From: Ampelocalamus luodianensis | Taxonomy: Eukaryota; Streptophyta; Magnoliopsida; Poales; Poaceae | Direction: 5' to 3' | DNA: 64,000 nt | Assembly (NCBI GenBank): GCA_036346255.1 | Contig: CM070619.1 | Span: 30,324,342-30,388,341 of the forward strand | Shown here: positions 1 to 10,854 of the stretch, piece by piece | Numbering within the stretch: position 1 is the first letter of the stretch | Layout: every line of letters begins with the position of its first letter | The notes under the pieces: model-generated | What the model saw: only the letters and a program-made list of their open reading frames with translations | What the model was told of the DNA's origin: nothing | Databases searched by the model: none | Translations under genes and position numbers: made by a program

Positions 1-1139
1 GCGCAAATTTAGGTTTTGCCGACGGCGGCCAAAACCCTAGAACTCGAATAGCGGTGGCGCTGGAGCGAGAGGGAAGGAGTGGGTGGCGGCGTTGGGATGA
101 GGCAAGGGAGGTGATGCTGGAGTGCTACTTATAGGGGTGCGGGCGGGCTCGAGATGGCGTAAGGCGCAAGAAGGTCCGCGGGGTTGCTGGCGGAGATTAG
201 GGTTAATAAGGGCTGGAGATGGAGGGGAAATGCCGGAAATGGGCGAGGCGGCGATTGGGGAGATTCTTGCGCGCGTGCCCGCGTAGGGAATGGAGGCGAG
301 AATCATGGCGGAGATGGAGCTTGGCGTTGCGTCTTTGGCGGCGAGTGTCTGCAGCTGGAGGAGGAAGATACGGGGAGGAAGAAGGCGCGGAGACCGTTTG
401 ATTTGCATCGGGCGGCTGAGCCGGTGTGGGTGGCGTGGGGGCGTGGTTGCCGTTGGATTCAAATCCAACAGTCAAAACCGATGGAGACGTTCACCGCTGA
501 AGCGTCACGAGATCGGCGGTTGGATCTCAATCCAACGGTTGAAATGCTATGAAGTTGAAGATGTGCGGTGAGAGCTGGCCGTTGGATGCTGATCCAACGG
601 TGGGGGTGGATGGAGAGAGGGAGAGGTGGAGCGGCTGGGCCGAACGGGCCGGAGGCCATGGGCTGGGGCGCGGGGAGAATGGGTCGGACCGGAGAAGTTT
701 CGGCCCAAAGGGGGTTAGGGGTTTTTAAATGATCTTTCGAATTTCAGAAAAGGAGATAAATTAAAATAGCTTTTAGAAAATAGCAAGTAAATTCCAAAAA
801 TTATGAGAAAATTCACAGAAATTCCCTTAATTATTTTGGACTTAATAAAAAATAGTTCCAACTTATAATTTGCTTTTAATTTTTCAAAATAAATTGTTTT
901 GACTTTAAAATATTTAGGAAAAAACTTTTAAAATCTCAGAAAAATCTAGAAATTAATTAAATTTTATTTTTCAGATCAAACCAACTGAAACTTCAAGAAC
1001 TTCAAATAAATTTTAAATTTTGACTTTTAAAACTTCAGAAATTCAAATGAAGCAATGAAACTCTATCAAATTTCAGAAAATCCAATAAAACAATAACTTT
1101 TATTTATTTTATTTTGGTAACAGCACTTTGGGATGTTAC
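1..1139 (-). mobile_element. LTR, family E (Ty3/gypsy-like), left part outside window
   Basis: Read on the minus strand this begins TGTAACATCCC at 1139, the usual start of a grass gypsy LTR, and runs off the left edge. An AT-rich U3 (1139 to about 720) is followed by a GC-rich part. A TATA-like CTATAAGTA lies on the minus strand at 126-134. The reverse complement of this block aligns by eye with 62390-64000, giving two diverged copies of one family in opposite orientation. The ORFs here (up to 143 codons) are proline/arginine-rich GC-driven frames with no domain, so I do not call them genes. It abuts a family-D LTR piece at 1140, so E probably inserted into D. Confidence 0.65.
126..134 (-). 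promoter_or_regulatory. TATA-like box of LTR E
   Basis: CTATAAGTA on the minus strand, at the boundary between U3 and the GC-rich R/U5-like part of LTR E. The related LTR at the right edge has TATAAAAG in the equivalent place, which supports the call. Inferred from sequence only. Confidence 0.4.
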
Positions 1140-1549
1140 AGTATAAAACTTAGAGTGGTTGCACAATGGCATGAACTACTCACATTTGAATTGATAGAAT
1201 GATAATTTAGTAGTTAATTATATTGTTTAAAGAATTCTTTATGATTTTCTCCCTTGCTTGGAATAAAATTGTAATAGAGTTGATTAGAGGATTATGAATG
1301 CCCTTTGGATTATACTTTAGTTGTTTAGCATGTTATGGATGATATAGTGATGATTAGCATAATTTTGGATGTCTTTTGATTATGCTGGATGTTGGATTGA
1401 TTAATTATGTTATAATTGACTGTTGGGACCTCCGGTATAGTTAACTATATAGATGAGGTTCTACCAAAATTCAGTAAGATGTCTTTGTTTTAAATGGATA
1501 CAATGTTAGTTAGTAGCATTCCAGGCTCATGTTGGGCTGGGGTGTTACA
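1140..1549 (+). mobile_element. LTR fragment, family D (3' end of LTR)
   Basis: The reverse complement of this block matches the first ~400 bases of the solo LTR at 56693-59063, including the terminal TGTAACACCCCAGCC motif and the stretch CATTCTATCAATTCAAATG. Family-D LTRs read minus-wise at 56693 (by homology with element C, whose orientation is fixed by its primer site and PPT), so this copy reads plus-wise and its outer end GGGGTGTTACA is at 1549. The rest of the LTR is cut off by LTR E at 1139/1140. Confidence 0.65.
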
Positions 1550-2850
1550 TGTACCGCCCGAGTCAATTAAGGACCAAATCCTGTGATGACCTCTCCTGTA
1601 AAATAGTGCAACCACAAGTTGGTAACACCGACGACCTGGCCAACTAATTTGTTCGCCTCGTGGCTTCGACGTTGGTGGATGTGGGTGGATAGCTGGGGGA
1701 GAACGAAGCCACTTGAACCACACAGTGCTAAAGGGAGACCTCCGGGTGACCAGGGAGAGCACGAAGGAGGTGATACCTAGCGGTGTGAAGTTGCAAAGAG
1801 GTGGAACATTGTAAAGGCCATGCGATAATCAACATTAGCCACACATATACGGAAGTGTGTCGGGGCAGTATAACTTGATTTATCTCTTATGGAAAAGTGC
1901 ACAAACTCGTAGAGTAAGAAAACTATCTGGATAGTCGTACTCACGGTCCAAAGCAGTGCTGAGAACTTGCTTGATATAGCTTTCCTTTTTATAAAAACCG
2001 ATTTGTGGATGGAATGAAAAACATAAGGCGGGACCCAGGGATTTTGAAAAGCTTGGTTTGGGACCAGTGGTAATTACGGGATAACCTGAGCATCGAGTGG
2101 CCGAATCATTCAATGGTATAGGAGGTTGGACCTCCACTAGTACTTTAAAACAAAAACTCAGTTTATAAAACATGTGTTAGCAAAATGCTAAGTCTCAGGT
2201 TTTGCTACTACTTACCTTATTTTAAACTGGTGGCTTTATGCAAATAAAAGGAACCATGAGCTTTCCCTTTGATTAGCCTTACATCTATAACAATTGCATT
2301 ATGTGTTGGCTCGCGAGTACGGTTGTGTACTCATACTTGCTATTTACATTCTTTTGGTCGGTAAGCATAAAATAGGACTACTGGGACGACTATGTCTACT
2401 GTTCACATTGAGGATTCCCATGAGTAATTCACAACGATGATTTGTTCTTGTGAGTCTTTTTCATGATGAGGACTATTCTGCTGAATCTTATTCCTCGAGG
2501 ACTGTTCATGTTGAGTACTGTTCACCCGAGGACTGTTCACACGGAGTACTACTCGAACCGTCCCCTTTCACACAGCATGGTGGCACCTAGTCGTAAGACT
2601 CTGACTGCCGACCCCTGCACTAGATGACTACAACCTTCAGCCAAGACCTGGTCATAGGTCTGCCTGGGGATATTTATGGGTGCTCATCAAAACCGAAGAC
2701 TAAGAAGGCCAAGAACTAGGTCGCGAGCCCACGGTCGATTGCTAGCAAGCATATCGTGAGGGTTCCACGTGTTATACTCTGAGGCTACTTCCGCTGCTAT
2801 TTCTCTTAAGGATTTTTGGCCTAACCGGCCCTTCTGCAAGTCAAACCGTA
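1550..2850 (+). mobile_element. Non-coding internal region of a gypsy-type element after the family-D LTR
   Basis: No ORF of substance. The text (for example CTGTAAAATAGTGCAACC near 1598, CGTACTCACGGTCC near 1938, GCGAGTACGGTTGTGTACTC near 2311) is of a kind I recognise as widespread in leaders or internal regions of grass gypsy elements, chiefly non-autonomous ones. It follows the LTR end at 1549 directly, but I see no clear tRNA primer site there (TGTACCGCCCGAG instead of TGGTATCAGAG). An internal region of a non-autonomous D element is the likeliest reading; the family assignment is inference. Confidence 0.4.
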
Positions 2851-3460
2851 AGGTATATTTATGTTCTATCTAGTATTATGCAATAGCTTGCATTTTCATG
2901 ATATGTAATTGAACCAATGATGTAACTATTTGTGCTATCTATTGATCTAGGGAATGGCACAAATATACATAGAGGATTCCCCACCCACGCTGCCCGCCTC
3001 CCACTAGCACTCCCTACCCACACTGCCCGCCTCCCACTCGTGTCGCCCTCCCTCCCTCTCATCTCTCTCTCATGCTCCACACGCACGCCGTATGAGGCAG
3101 GCAGTTGGGAATAGAAGGGGACAAGGCGGCGGTGAAGGCGCACCCTAGCGGCGAGCGAAGGATCGGCCGGCACCCGACACTCGTGCCAGATTTGGTTGTG
3201 CAATTGCCTACTTCGCAAATACAAAAGTATTTCTGTGTCTTCCATTTTGGGGGATATGTGGGGCATTTGGGTGGTTGATTGGTGATCCTAGCGGTTGCAA
3301 TTTGGGGATCGACATCTTCTTTGTTATGATTTTCGAGGTTGGGTGCGAAGCTTCTAATTTGGAGCCCACCGGTGATTCTCTGGTGGTAGGGAGAGTTACG
3401 GATCTTGATGGTGGAGCGGAGTAAGTCCGGCGACGAGTCTCCGAGCAATGGAAGGCCAAG
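2851..3460 (+). other. Unassigned region with a short GC-rich duplication
   Basis: No gene recognised. At about 2980-3041 a ~28-base unit (core CTGCCCGCCTCCCACT) occurs twice in tandem, followed by a CT-rich tract and a GC-rich stretch resembling a plant 5' UTR or a transduplicated gene scrap. The minus-strand frame 2859-3266 has no recognisable domain. The five bases before element C (CCAAG, 3456-3460) would be one copy of its target duplication; the partner copy is not in the window. Confidence 0.3.
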
Positions 3461-6086
3461 TTTAACACCCTGGTTATGCGGAAGCCGAGATATTACCTTA
3501 AAGACTAACATAAAACAACAACACGAAATACTTTCATTCATCTATCAACTAATAAGCAGTAAGAATCAACAATTGATAGGATGAACATAAGAATTGAAAC
3601 AGAATTTAATAACATATCAGACTCTATTTACCTAATCATGAAGAATCATCTAAGATAATCATATCATAAGAAAGGATATCATCAACCATCATACTCCAGT
3701 TATTACAAACCAAAGATTATCAAAAGAAAGGTAATAACAGGTTCATCTAATTAACAAGTGAATAGTGTGAAGTGAATGAATGAATTGTGACTATTTCCTC
3801 CTAAGTATGTCGTCTTCGATGTTTACATAAAACAAGTAAACATAACAAGAATGAGTCCACGACTCAGCAAGTAAAACAGAACAATATGAACCATACTGAA
3901 TAAGAACGTAATAGAATGAACGAGTAGGAACATAACATCACATAATAGAATTCGAATGTAGAATGAACGAATAGGAATATTTCAGTCATATTATAGAATA
4001 TGAATTTAGAATAACAACAATCATATGAATGAATGAAATGCATGAACTCCTCTTCTGCTTATACCGGTATAGCCAGTGACACCCATCGGTGTTCACCTAG
4101 GCCCTCATTTAACAAAATACGGGGATCCAAGGCCCGTATGAAGAATGTTTCATATGGGGATTCAAATCTGCCCACATTGGAATAGTGGGTCTTATGTGCC
4201 CATACTGGAATTGATGGGTCTTTACATTTCACTCCCGTGGATGAAACATGAATAATGAATTAATGGAGTGAATTATGAACAATGAAAGATAACATCTCAT
4301 AAAACATGGATTAACGAACGTGAAAAGAACATGAAGCACTGAATCTACTCATGGATCATAGAAATAACAGAATAAACAACAAGCACTCAGCATCCATTGA
4401 CATTAAAAATCACAAGGTACTTGCCATATTGGAATAAAGGGACTTCACTACCCACTCCTGTGGGTGTATGTGAAAGAAGGAATGAATGAATATATCAAAC
4501 GTAGACATATTACCGAATAATCATGGTATATCAATTGTGAAGGGAAACAAGAAATACCGGAAATACCCATTGCACATTCGTCAATCATGTCGAACAAATA
4601 GCAATCAAGACAAATCAATTGTACTTGCCTTTTGAACTGTGATGCATTAGGAGACAAGGACGATACCGCTAACCTCGAAGCCTCACCTCCTACACCATTA
4701 ATTTACTTAATAAGAGCCACGACATCCAGCATGAGCGGTCCTAACTCAAAACCCCAGTCCCCAATGTTTAACTACACAATTTTACTCCAATTGAACTACA
4801 TTCCAACAGAAAACCATAATGGGCAGCAATACTAAAATTGACATAACTTTTGCTATGAAATTTATAAAAATATAAAGTCAGGCTTGTTTGAAAGGTAACA
4901 AGATTACCTGCAACAACCTAGTTGATAGAAATCCCAAATTATGAATGTACCAAGCCCCAAAAGACCGATGAACACCCTGAGTCAGAACTGCCCGACACTT
5001 CTGGGCAGCAGCATGAAAATGGTCATAACTTCTAATTGGCCAAACCAATCTTAGCGTTCTTTAACAATATCAAAAGCTAAGACCCAGGCCTACAATAACT
5101 TAGTTGGGTGAAAGCCCTGAATTTGCCATTAACTTGATCATATATTAAAAGGCATATTTCACAATTCATTCTCGTCAAGGTTCTGCATAGTCAACTTAAA
5201 ACGTGCATAACTTTTGTTCTACAAATCCAAATGGGGTGTTATTTATCAATCCTGAAAGCTAATGCAATCCCGTACAAAAGTTGTTAGGGGCAAGAAATCT
5301 GAATCATCTTCTAACTAGGTCATATTTTAACAATTACAAGGAGTGCTAATTCTCGTCAGAATTTCAGGACAGCAGCAAAGAATTAGTCATAACTTTTAAA
5401 CCGTAACTCGGAATTTAGTGATCTTTACGTCCACTGAAAGCTAAGAACGAAACCCACATATATCTAGAAGGTGAGATCCTCAGATTCGGAATCTAAATAC
5501 CCAAAACCAGTCGCACAAGAACTAGACAGAAGCTGCTCAAGTCGCAGCAGTGACTCGATCTACCAATCAAAGCCCAAAAATATGAATCTAAATCCATCAA
5601 AACAGTGAGGAAATCACTCTAGACCGTTGAATACCTGTAGAAAGCTGATCAAACCCAAGGATCCTTCTTCTCCTCCTTTCTCCCCTCTTCTTCTCCTCCC
5701 CTTTGATCTCTTCACAGCAGTAGGGAGGAGGTAGGCGCCATGGACAGTAGTAGGGAGGAGGGAGGGCGCCATGGACAACAGCAAGGAGGATGGACGGCTG
5801 CTGCTTGTTTGGGGAGAAGGGGAGGGGGCGTAAGGGGTGGCTGCTGGAGGGGAAGAAGTGGAGGCTGCTAGGGTTGGGGGAGGAGGCACCTTTCCCCCCT
5901 TTTGTCCCACTATGGCCGGCCCAACAAGGGCCCCCTTGGCTTGGCCGGCAGCCCAAAACCTAAAACTCTAAAAAAAAAATCAGCATTTCGATCTTAATTC
6001 CCACGCTAAACTATGTTGCAATCGAAATTGAATAAATTTCCTTCTACCGAATATTATTCTCTTTAATTGGAAATAGAAGTATTACA
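3461..6086 (-). repeat. 3' LTR of element C
   Basis: About 2.6 kb, starting TGTAATACTTC (minus strand, at 6086) and ending GGGTGTTAAA at 3461, a slightly mutated version of the usual terminus. Positions 3482-4555 repeat at 9784-10853 with few differences, and 4551-5060 repeats at 52504-53005, which identifies the partner LTR. It contains a series of short inverted repeats (4061-4218 and 4450-4465), a CT-rich block (5668-5720) and an 'AGTCCACGACTCAGCAAGT' motif shared with the D LTR. The ORFs at 5597-5956 are in the GC-rich U3/R part and look non-coding. Confidence 0.8.
4061..4218 (-). other. Hairpin series in C LTR (copy 1)
   Basis: Successive inverted repeats: ATACCGGTAT (4061-4070), GTGACACC/GGTGTTCAC (4076-4096), CCCGTATGAA/TTCATATGGG (4133-4142 and 4149-4158, ten pairs with one G-T), CCCAC/GTGGG (4171-4175 and 4185-4189), CCCAT/ATGGG (4199-4203 and 4214-4218). 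A further perfect one, ACCCAC/GTGGGT, is at 4450-4465. The same series recurs in the other C LTR at about 10371-10530. A matching array occurs in LTR D. The loop positions are conserved while stem sequences differ from hairpin to hairpin. Confidence 0.55.
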
Positions 6087-6100
6087 TTCTACCCCCTTAA
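6087..6100 (-). promoter_or_regulatory. Polypurine tract of element C
   Basis: Minus strand TTAAGGGGGTAGAA, directly before the LTR start TGTAATAC. It has the position and composition of a plus-strand primer site for reverse transcription and fixes the element's orientation. Confidence 0.7.
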
Positions 6101-6179
6101 TGAGAATTCGACCACAGTGGACCGTCAAATGAACACTAGAACAAGCGCCAAACAAACGAAACAACAATTAACACGTTCT

Positions 6180-6445
6180 GGGCTTGAATAAATCCGGATA
6201 CTGCTCGTGCAAGCGAGACTCCAGCTCCCAAAATCGCTTCACGCTCACATGGATGCGCCCAAGGCACCTCAACGGATGCCAACGTCTTATGCCCCAAAGC
6301 TCGTTCTGACCTCTCGAGTATACGTACGAGATGAGACTCGGACGCGAGGTCTTACTCGCTGGTCAAAGGTTCTAACGAAAACCTCAACCCTGAACTTCCT
6401 GGGTACTCCCTCAGCACCCGAACATACCAGACATTGCGTACCTCG
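6180..6445 (-). pseudogene. Remnant of integrase C-terminus and chromodomain in element C
   Basis: Minus-strand frames (with at least one shift) read VRNVWYVRVLREYPGSSGL at about 6390-6445, like the 'HNVFHVSxLRKY' segment at the end of gypsy integrase. RILERSERALGHKTL follows at about 6285-6330, then a WELESRLHEQYPDLF-like stretch at about 6190-6225. These match the order of motifs in a chromovirus chromodomain (RILxRxxxxLRxK, then ATWExExxLxxxYPDLF). The catalytic part of integrase, RT and gag are not found upstream. I infer that C derives from a Tekay/Del chromovirus and lost the rest of pol. Confidence 0.6.
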
Positions 6446-6480
6446 CGTATGGACCCGAGACGGTCATAATGATGCGCCCA

Positions 6481-9400
6481 CTTACTAATCCCTGCAATTG
6501 ACGAAAACAACTAATGTACCTCGGGCCAACCTTGCCTTTGGTACTAAAGCACAAACATGCACAACACACAAAGAACTCTCATCCCACTTCTCAATCGGTT
6601 TCTTTATCTTAACAAGGAACACACAACAGAACTCACTTTAAACGACTCTTTGGTAACCAAAACACAAAAGAAAATAACAGATTCTCATCGCAACTATGAA
6701 ACAACAGCTTTACACCACAAAGGGTCAAACTCAAAAGCGAAGATCCATCATGAAATCCCTTCCGCTTTCCAAGTAGGCAGTTTACAAATAAACATCACAT
6801 AAGCCGAAAGAGAAACCACTTAAACACCAGGTCAAATACTTCCTTTCCTCTTCCTGAACTGACAAGGACCACACAGGCCCACAATAAGACAAACTCAAAT
6901 TGCGAAAGACATCCATCAACATCACAAAGCTCAAACGAGAATCAAGAAAACTCTTCACTATCCAAGAAAACATCATTTTTCTCAGCTTCTCTTTTAGGAA
7001 TAAAGTCTCTCTCAAACCTTGGAATTCGAATTCATCGCATACCACACGGCTCAAACCTCTTAGTTTAACATCCTCAAATTATGCTTAAACCAAAATACAT
7101 AATCCACACCTTTGTGGAGAGGCTCTATTGATTCCACTGAACACTCTAGACAACTCTTTCCACTGACGAAATTAATTTGATAGAAGGCACCACAGCACCT
7201 CAAAAACCCATGCAATCCCATTACCTCCAACTTTCAAGAATAACACCTCAGAATCCTCAGTACACACGCTCATGTACTACATTAGAAGAGTTCTATCAAT
7301 GATCATTCCACTGCTCTAGAAACGCCATTAATATATTTTCTCTACACACCATCATTGGGTGACCAAAGGTCTAGCATAAAAAATGCAAAGCCCAAAATTA
7401 ACCTCCAAGACCTCTACAATGGACTTCTCTTAAAACAGATAGGGAAATCATCAGAAATCACTCACACAATCTCGCAATACTTTCCAATTGCGTTACTCTA
7501 TAAAATTGATCAAGGTTCCATACCTTCGATAATCCCCAATATTTTAACATGAACTAAGGTTTTGGAATTACACTAAACCATAGGTTCTACTTGGTCGTAT
7601 CACTATCGATTTTTACTTGAAGCCACACATTCCCTTTGAATCAAATTTCCTCCAAGAGGTGCAGATCAAAACCAATTCATCTTCTACTACTCCTCCAATA
7701 GCTTGGTAGCAAAAACTCACCACTATAATTACTTAACCACCACCAAGCAAGTTGCCAAAATACGTTTTGTAAAACTTTGCAATACAAAATCTGTTGATCC
7801 TTTCTCAAAAGAAAGAGGCGAATAAGGACAAATTTCATCACATAGGAAAACGTTGCTCCTCACAAATGAGCATGAAACTAAAAGAAATAATCGATAACGA
7901 TGATCTTGGAAAACGAAGGTTGAGTTCATAGTTGAGGGCACACATCCCTAAAAAAATAGCAAATAACAACCAAGAAGAAAAAGACTTTGCGATTGAAACT
8001 CGACAACTCTTGTGCGAAAAGAGCAGAAAGTTTAGGAACTATTCAAATAACCACAAGTTATAAAACTTGACTCAAATTCTCAAATACTCCTACTGCACTC
8101 TTTCCTTTAACACTGAAATTAATCCTTTAACTAACAACACTTTGCCACAAAGAACAAGATAAGGTCTTTAGTCCAAACCACAAGAACTAAAAAGAACCAA
8201 TAAAATTCTTCAACACGTCATATTTGCTCGGAATAGTTAAACTACACATCAAACACGAGATCCAAATGATCTCAGCCACAAAACTCGAAACATTTTCATT
8301 TCCGGAATATCACGAAAAACAAGCAATTTTTTTTCTCTTCTTAAAGGAATCAACATAATAATTCTCTTTGATTGCAACCTCACATTGCAAACTCAGACCA
8401 AAGAGTCTTTAATATTAAATCACACAAATTTCTTGAGAAGCAATAAGACATTACATTACATCATTTTATTTGAAATAATTTTAGCTACCACATAATTCAT
8501 GAGCTACCAAAAGATTATGAAAGCAAAACTTGAAATATTCCCATTTAAGCAACATCACCACAGATGATAAATTTACTACGAGAATTAACATCAGTCTCAC
8601 ATAACACCACAAAACCTCACAAAAGGGTTTCGACACTTTCTTTTTCAAGGAAAAGGTTCTAAACTCCAACACTCCAACTACTCCAAAAGAAAGGAGCAGA
8701 ATCAAAACATTCTTCTATGAACTTTGTAAAAGATAATTCTCATTATTCAAAATACCAAACAGATAACCAGGTCCCCTTTATCAACAAGAAAGATAGGATT
8801 ATCATGAAAGAGAACAATCTTGTAAATAACAACGTTTACAAGTAGTAAAGAGAGCTCAACAGTCGGAAAGACATTAGTTGTTCTAAAAAAATAATTAGGG
8901 ACCAATGGAAACCCATACCTAACCATTCTGTTTGACTACAATCTCCGACTTAACCACAACAAGGCGTCACAAAAGGATTTTAACACTTTTCTGCAGAAAA
9001 GATATGCATTAAACTTCAACACGTGGAATGATCCAAAAGAAATACGTGGAGCCGAAACTTTCTCATGTTAACGAACTTGCAACGGAGAACTCTCATTACC
9101 CAAAGTATCAAACGAATAAATGAGTCATTCTTTTTCAATAAGAAAGAAGGAACAACTATGGAAATATCAATCCTGCCAAAAGACTACGATCACAATTAGT
9201 AAAAGCAACTCAACGAGAGAAGAACGATAATTGTTTTAGAGAACAATTAGAGACCTATTGAAAACCATCAAATATAATGAACCACGAACCCAAGAGAAAT
9301 TCATCAACTACCACAGACAAGAATTGGCCCAATTCAACTCAAGGAAGAGAACAACCTTTCTAAAGAAACTCACCCTCAACACATAAAACTATAGTACTCA

Positions 9401-9752
9401 GGGTAACTACTTCCCTATTCTCATACCACGAACGGTGGTGTAACCTGGCAAAACCCATGGCCACAACCACGACCTCAACCTCTCAACAACAACTATCAAC
9501 ACGCATAACCAATATAATCATTTATGAGTATACAAGATCATCTCATAATAATCACAGAATAATTCCATAGATATAGAAGATCATATCATATCATACATTA
9601 ACAATACAACATAATGGAAACGAAAATGCATTGCTTGATCCATCCCATCCTACTGTGCACCAGTGTGTCAAGTTTTAGGTTAATTGACCATTAACAAATT
9701 TTAGCAAATTAAGTTACCTAAGTTGCTAAACTATTCACCAGGACCTAAAGCC
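6481..9752 (-). other. Non-coding internal region of element C
   Basis: About 3.3 kb of AT-rich sequence with no ORF above about 93 codons and no gag, protease, RT or integrase motif on either strand. It includes a pair of diverged tandem units at about 8575-9270. The part next to the primer site (9420-9752) behaves like a non-coding leader. It fits an internal region filled with non-coding sequence in a non-autonomous element. Confidence 0.55.
8575..9270 (-). repeat. Two diverged tandem units inside element C
   Basis: Unit 1 (about 8575-8932) and unit 2 (about 8940-9270) share ordered landmarks: CACAAAAGGxTTTxxACACTTT, then AxTCCAAAAGAAA, then AxTTCTCATTAxxCAAAxTAxCAAAC, then TCAAxAAGAAAGxxxG, then a TTAG...GACC-ATxGAAAACC end. 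Identity is only moderate, so the duplication is old. Some earlier sequence (8230-8570) may be a third, weaker unit; I could not confirm it by eye. Confidence 0.45.
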
Positions 9753-9765
9753 CGCTCGATACCAA
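9753..9765 (-). promoter_or_regulatory. Primer binding site of element C
   Basis: Minus strand TTGGTATCGAGCG, directly after the 5' LTR end. It resembles TGGTATCAGAGC, the site complementary to initiator methionine tRNA that most grass gypsy elements use, with an A missing from the CAG. Confidence 0.7.
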
Positions 9766-10854
9766 TCAACACCACAGTTATCACGGAAGCCAAGATATTA
9801 CCTAAAGACTAACATACAACAACAACACGAAATACTTTCATTCATCTATCAACTAATAACCAGTAAGAATCAACAATTGATAGGATGAACATAAGAATTG
9901 AAACATAATTTAACAACATATCAGACTCTATTTACCAAATCATGAAGAATCATCTAAGATAATCATATCATAAGAAATGATATCATCAACCATCATACTC
10001 CAGTTATTACAAACCAAAGATTATCAAAAGAAAGGTAATAACAGGTTCATCTAATTAACAAGTGAATAGTGTGAAGTGAATGAATGAATTGTGACTATTT
10101 CCTCCCAAGTATATCATCTTCGATGTTTACCTAAAACAAGTAAACATAACAAGAATGAGTCCACGACTCAGCAAGTACAACAGAACAATATGAACCATAC
10201 TGAATAAGAACGTAATAGAATGAACGAGTAGGAACATAACATCACATAATAAGAATTCGAATGTAGAATGAACGAATAGGAATATTTCAGTCATATTATA
10301 GAATATGAATGTAGAATAACAGCAATCATATGAATGAATGAAATGCATGAACTCCTCTTCTGCTTATACCGGTATAGCCAGTGACACCCGTCGGTGTTCA
10401 CCTAAGCCCACATTTAACAAAATACGGGGATTCAAGGCCCGTATGAAGAACGTTTCATATGGGGATCCAAATATGCCCACATTGGAATGGTGAGTCTTAC
10501 GTGCCCATACTGGAATTGATGGGTCTTTACATTCCACTCCTGTGGATGAAACATGAACAATGAATGAATGGAGTGAATTATGAACAATGAAAGACAACAT
10601 CTCATTAAACATGGATTAACGAACGTGAAAAGAACATGAAGCATTGAATCTACTCATGGATCATAGAAATAACAGAATAAACAACAAGCACTCAGCATCC
10701 ACCAACATTAAGAATCACAAGGTACTTGCCATATTGGAATAAAGGGACTTCACTACCCACTCCCGTGGGTGTATATGAAAGAAGGAATGAATGAATATAT
10801 CGAATGTAAACATATTACCGAATAATCATGGTATATCAATTGTGAAGGGAAACA
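9766..10854 (-). repeat. 5' LTR of element C, part 1
   Basis: Matches 3465-4553 of the 3' LTR closely and includes the same hairpin series. It is interrupted at 10854 by element B; the last five bases, AAACA (10850-10854), are B's target duplication. It continues at 52507. Confidence 0.8.

Noticed and set aside
1550..1575. Primer binding site after the D LTR end at 1549
   Set aside because: TGTACCGCCCGAG does not match initiator methionine, lysine or other tRNA ends I can recall; I left the region as an untyped leader.
5597..5956. 119-codon minus-strand ORF as a gene
   Set aside because: It lies within the GC/CT-rich part of the C LTR; low complexity and no domain.
3461..10853. Segmental duplication of 3482-4555 and 9784-10853
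   Set aside because: Explained as the two LTRs of element C, with PPT and primer site at the right places.
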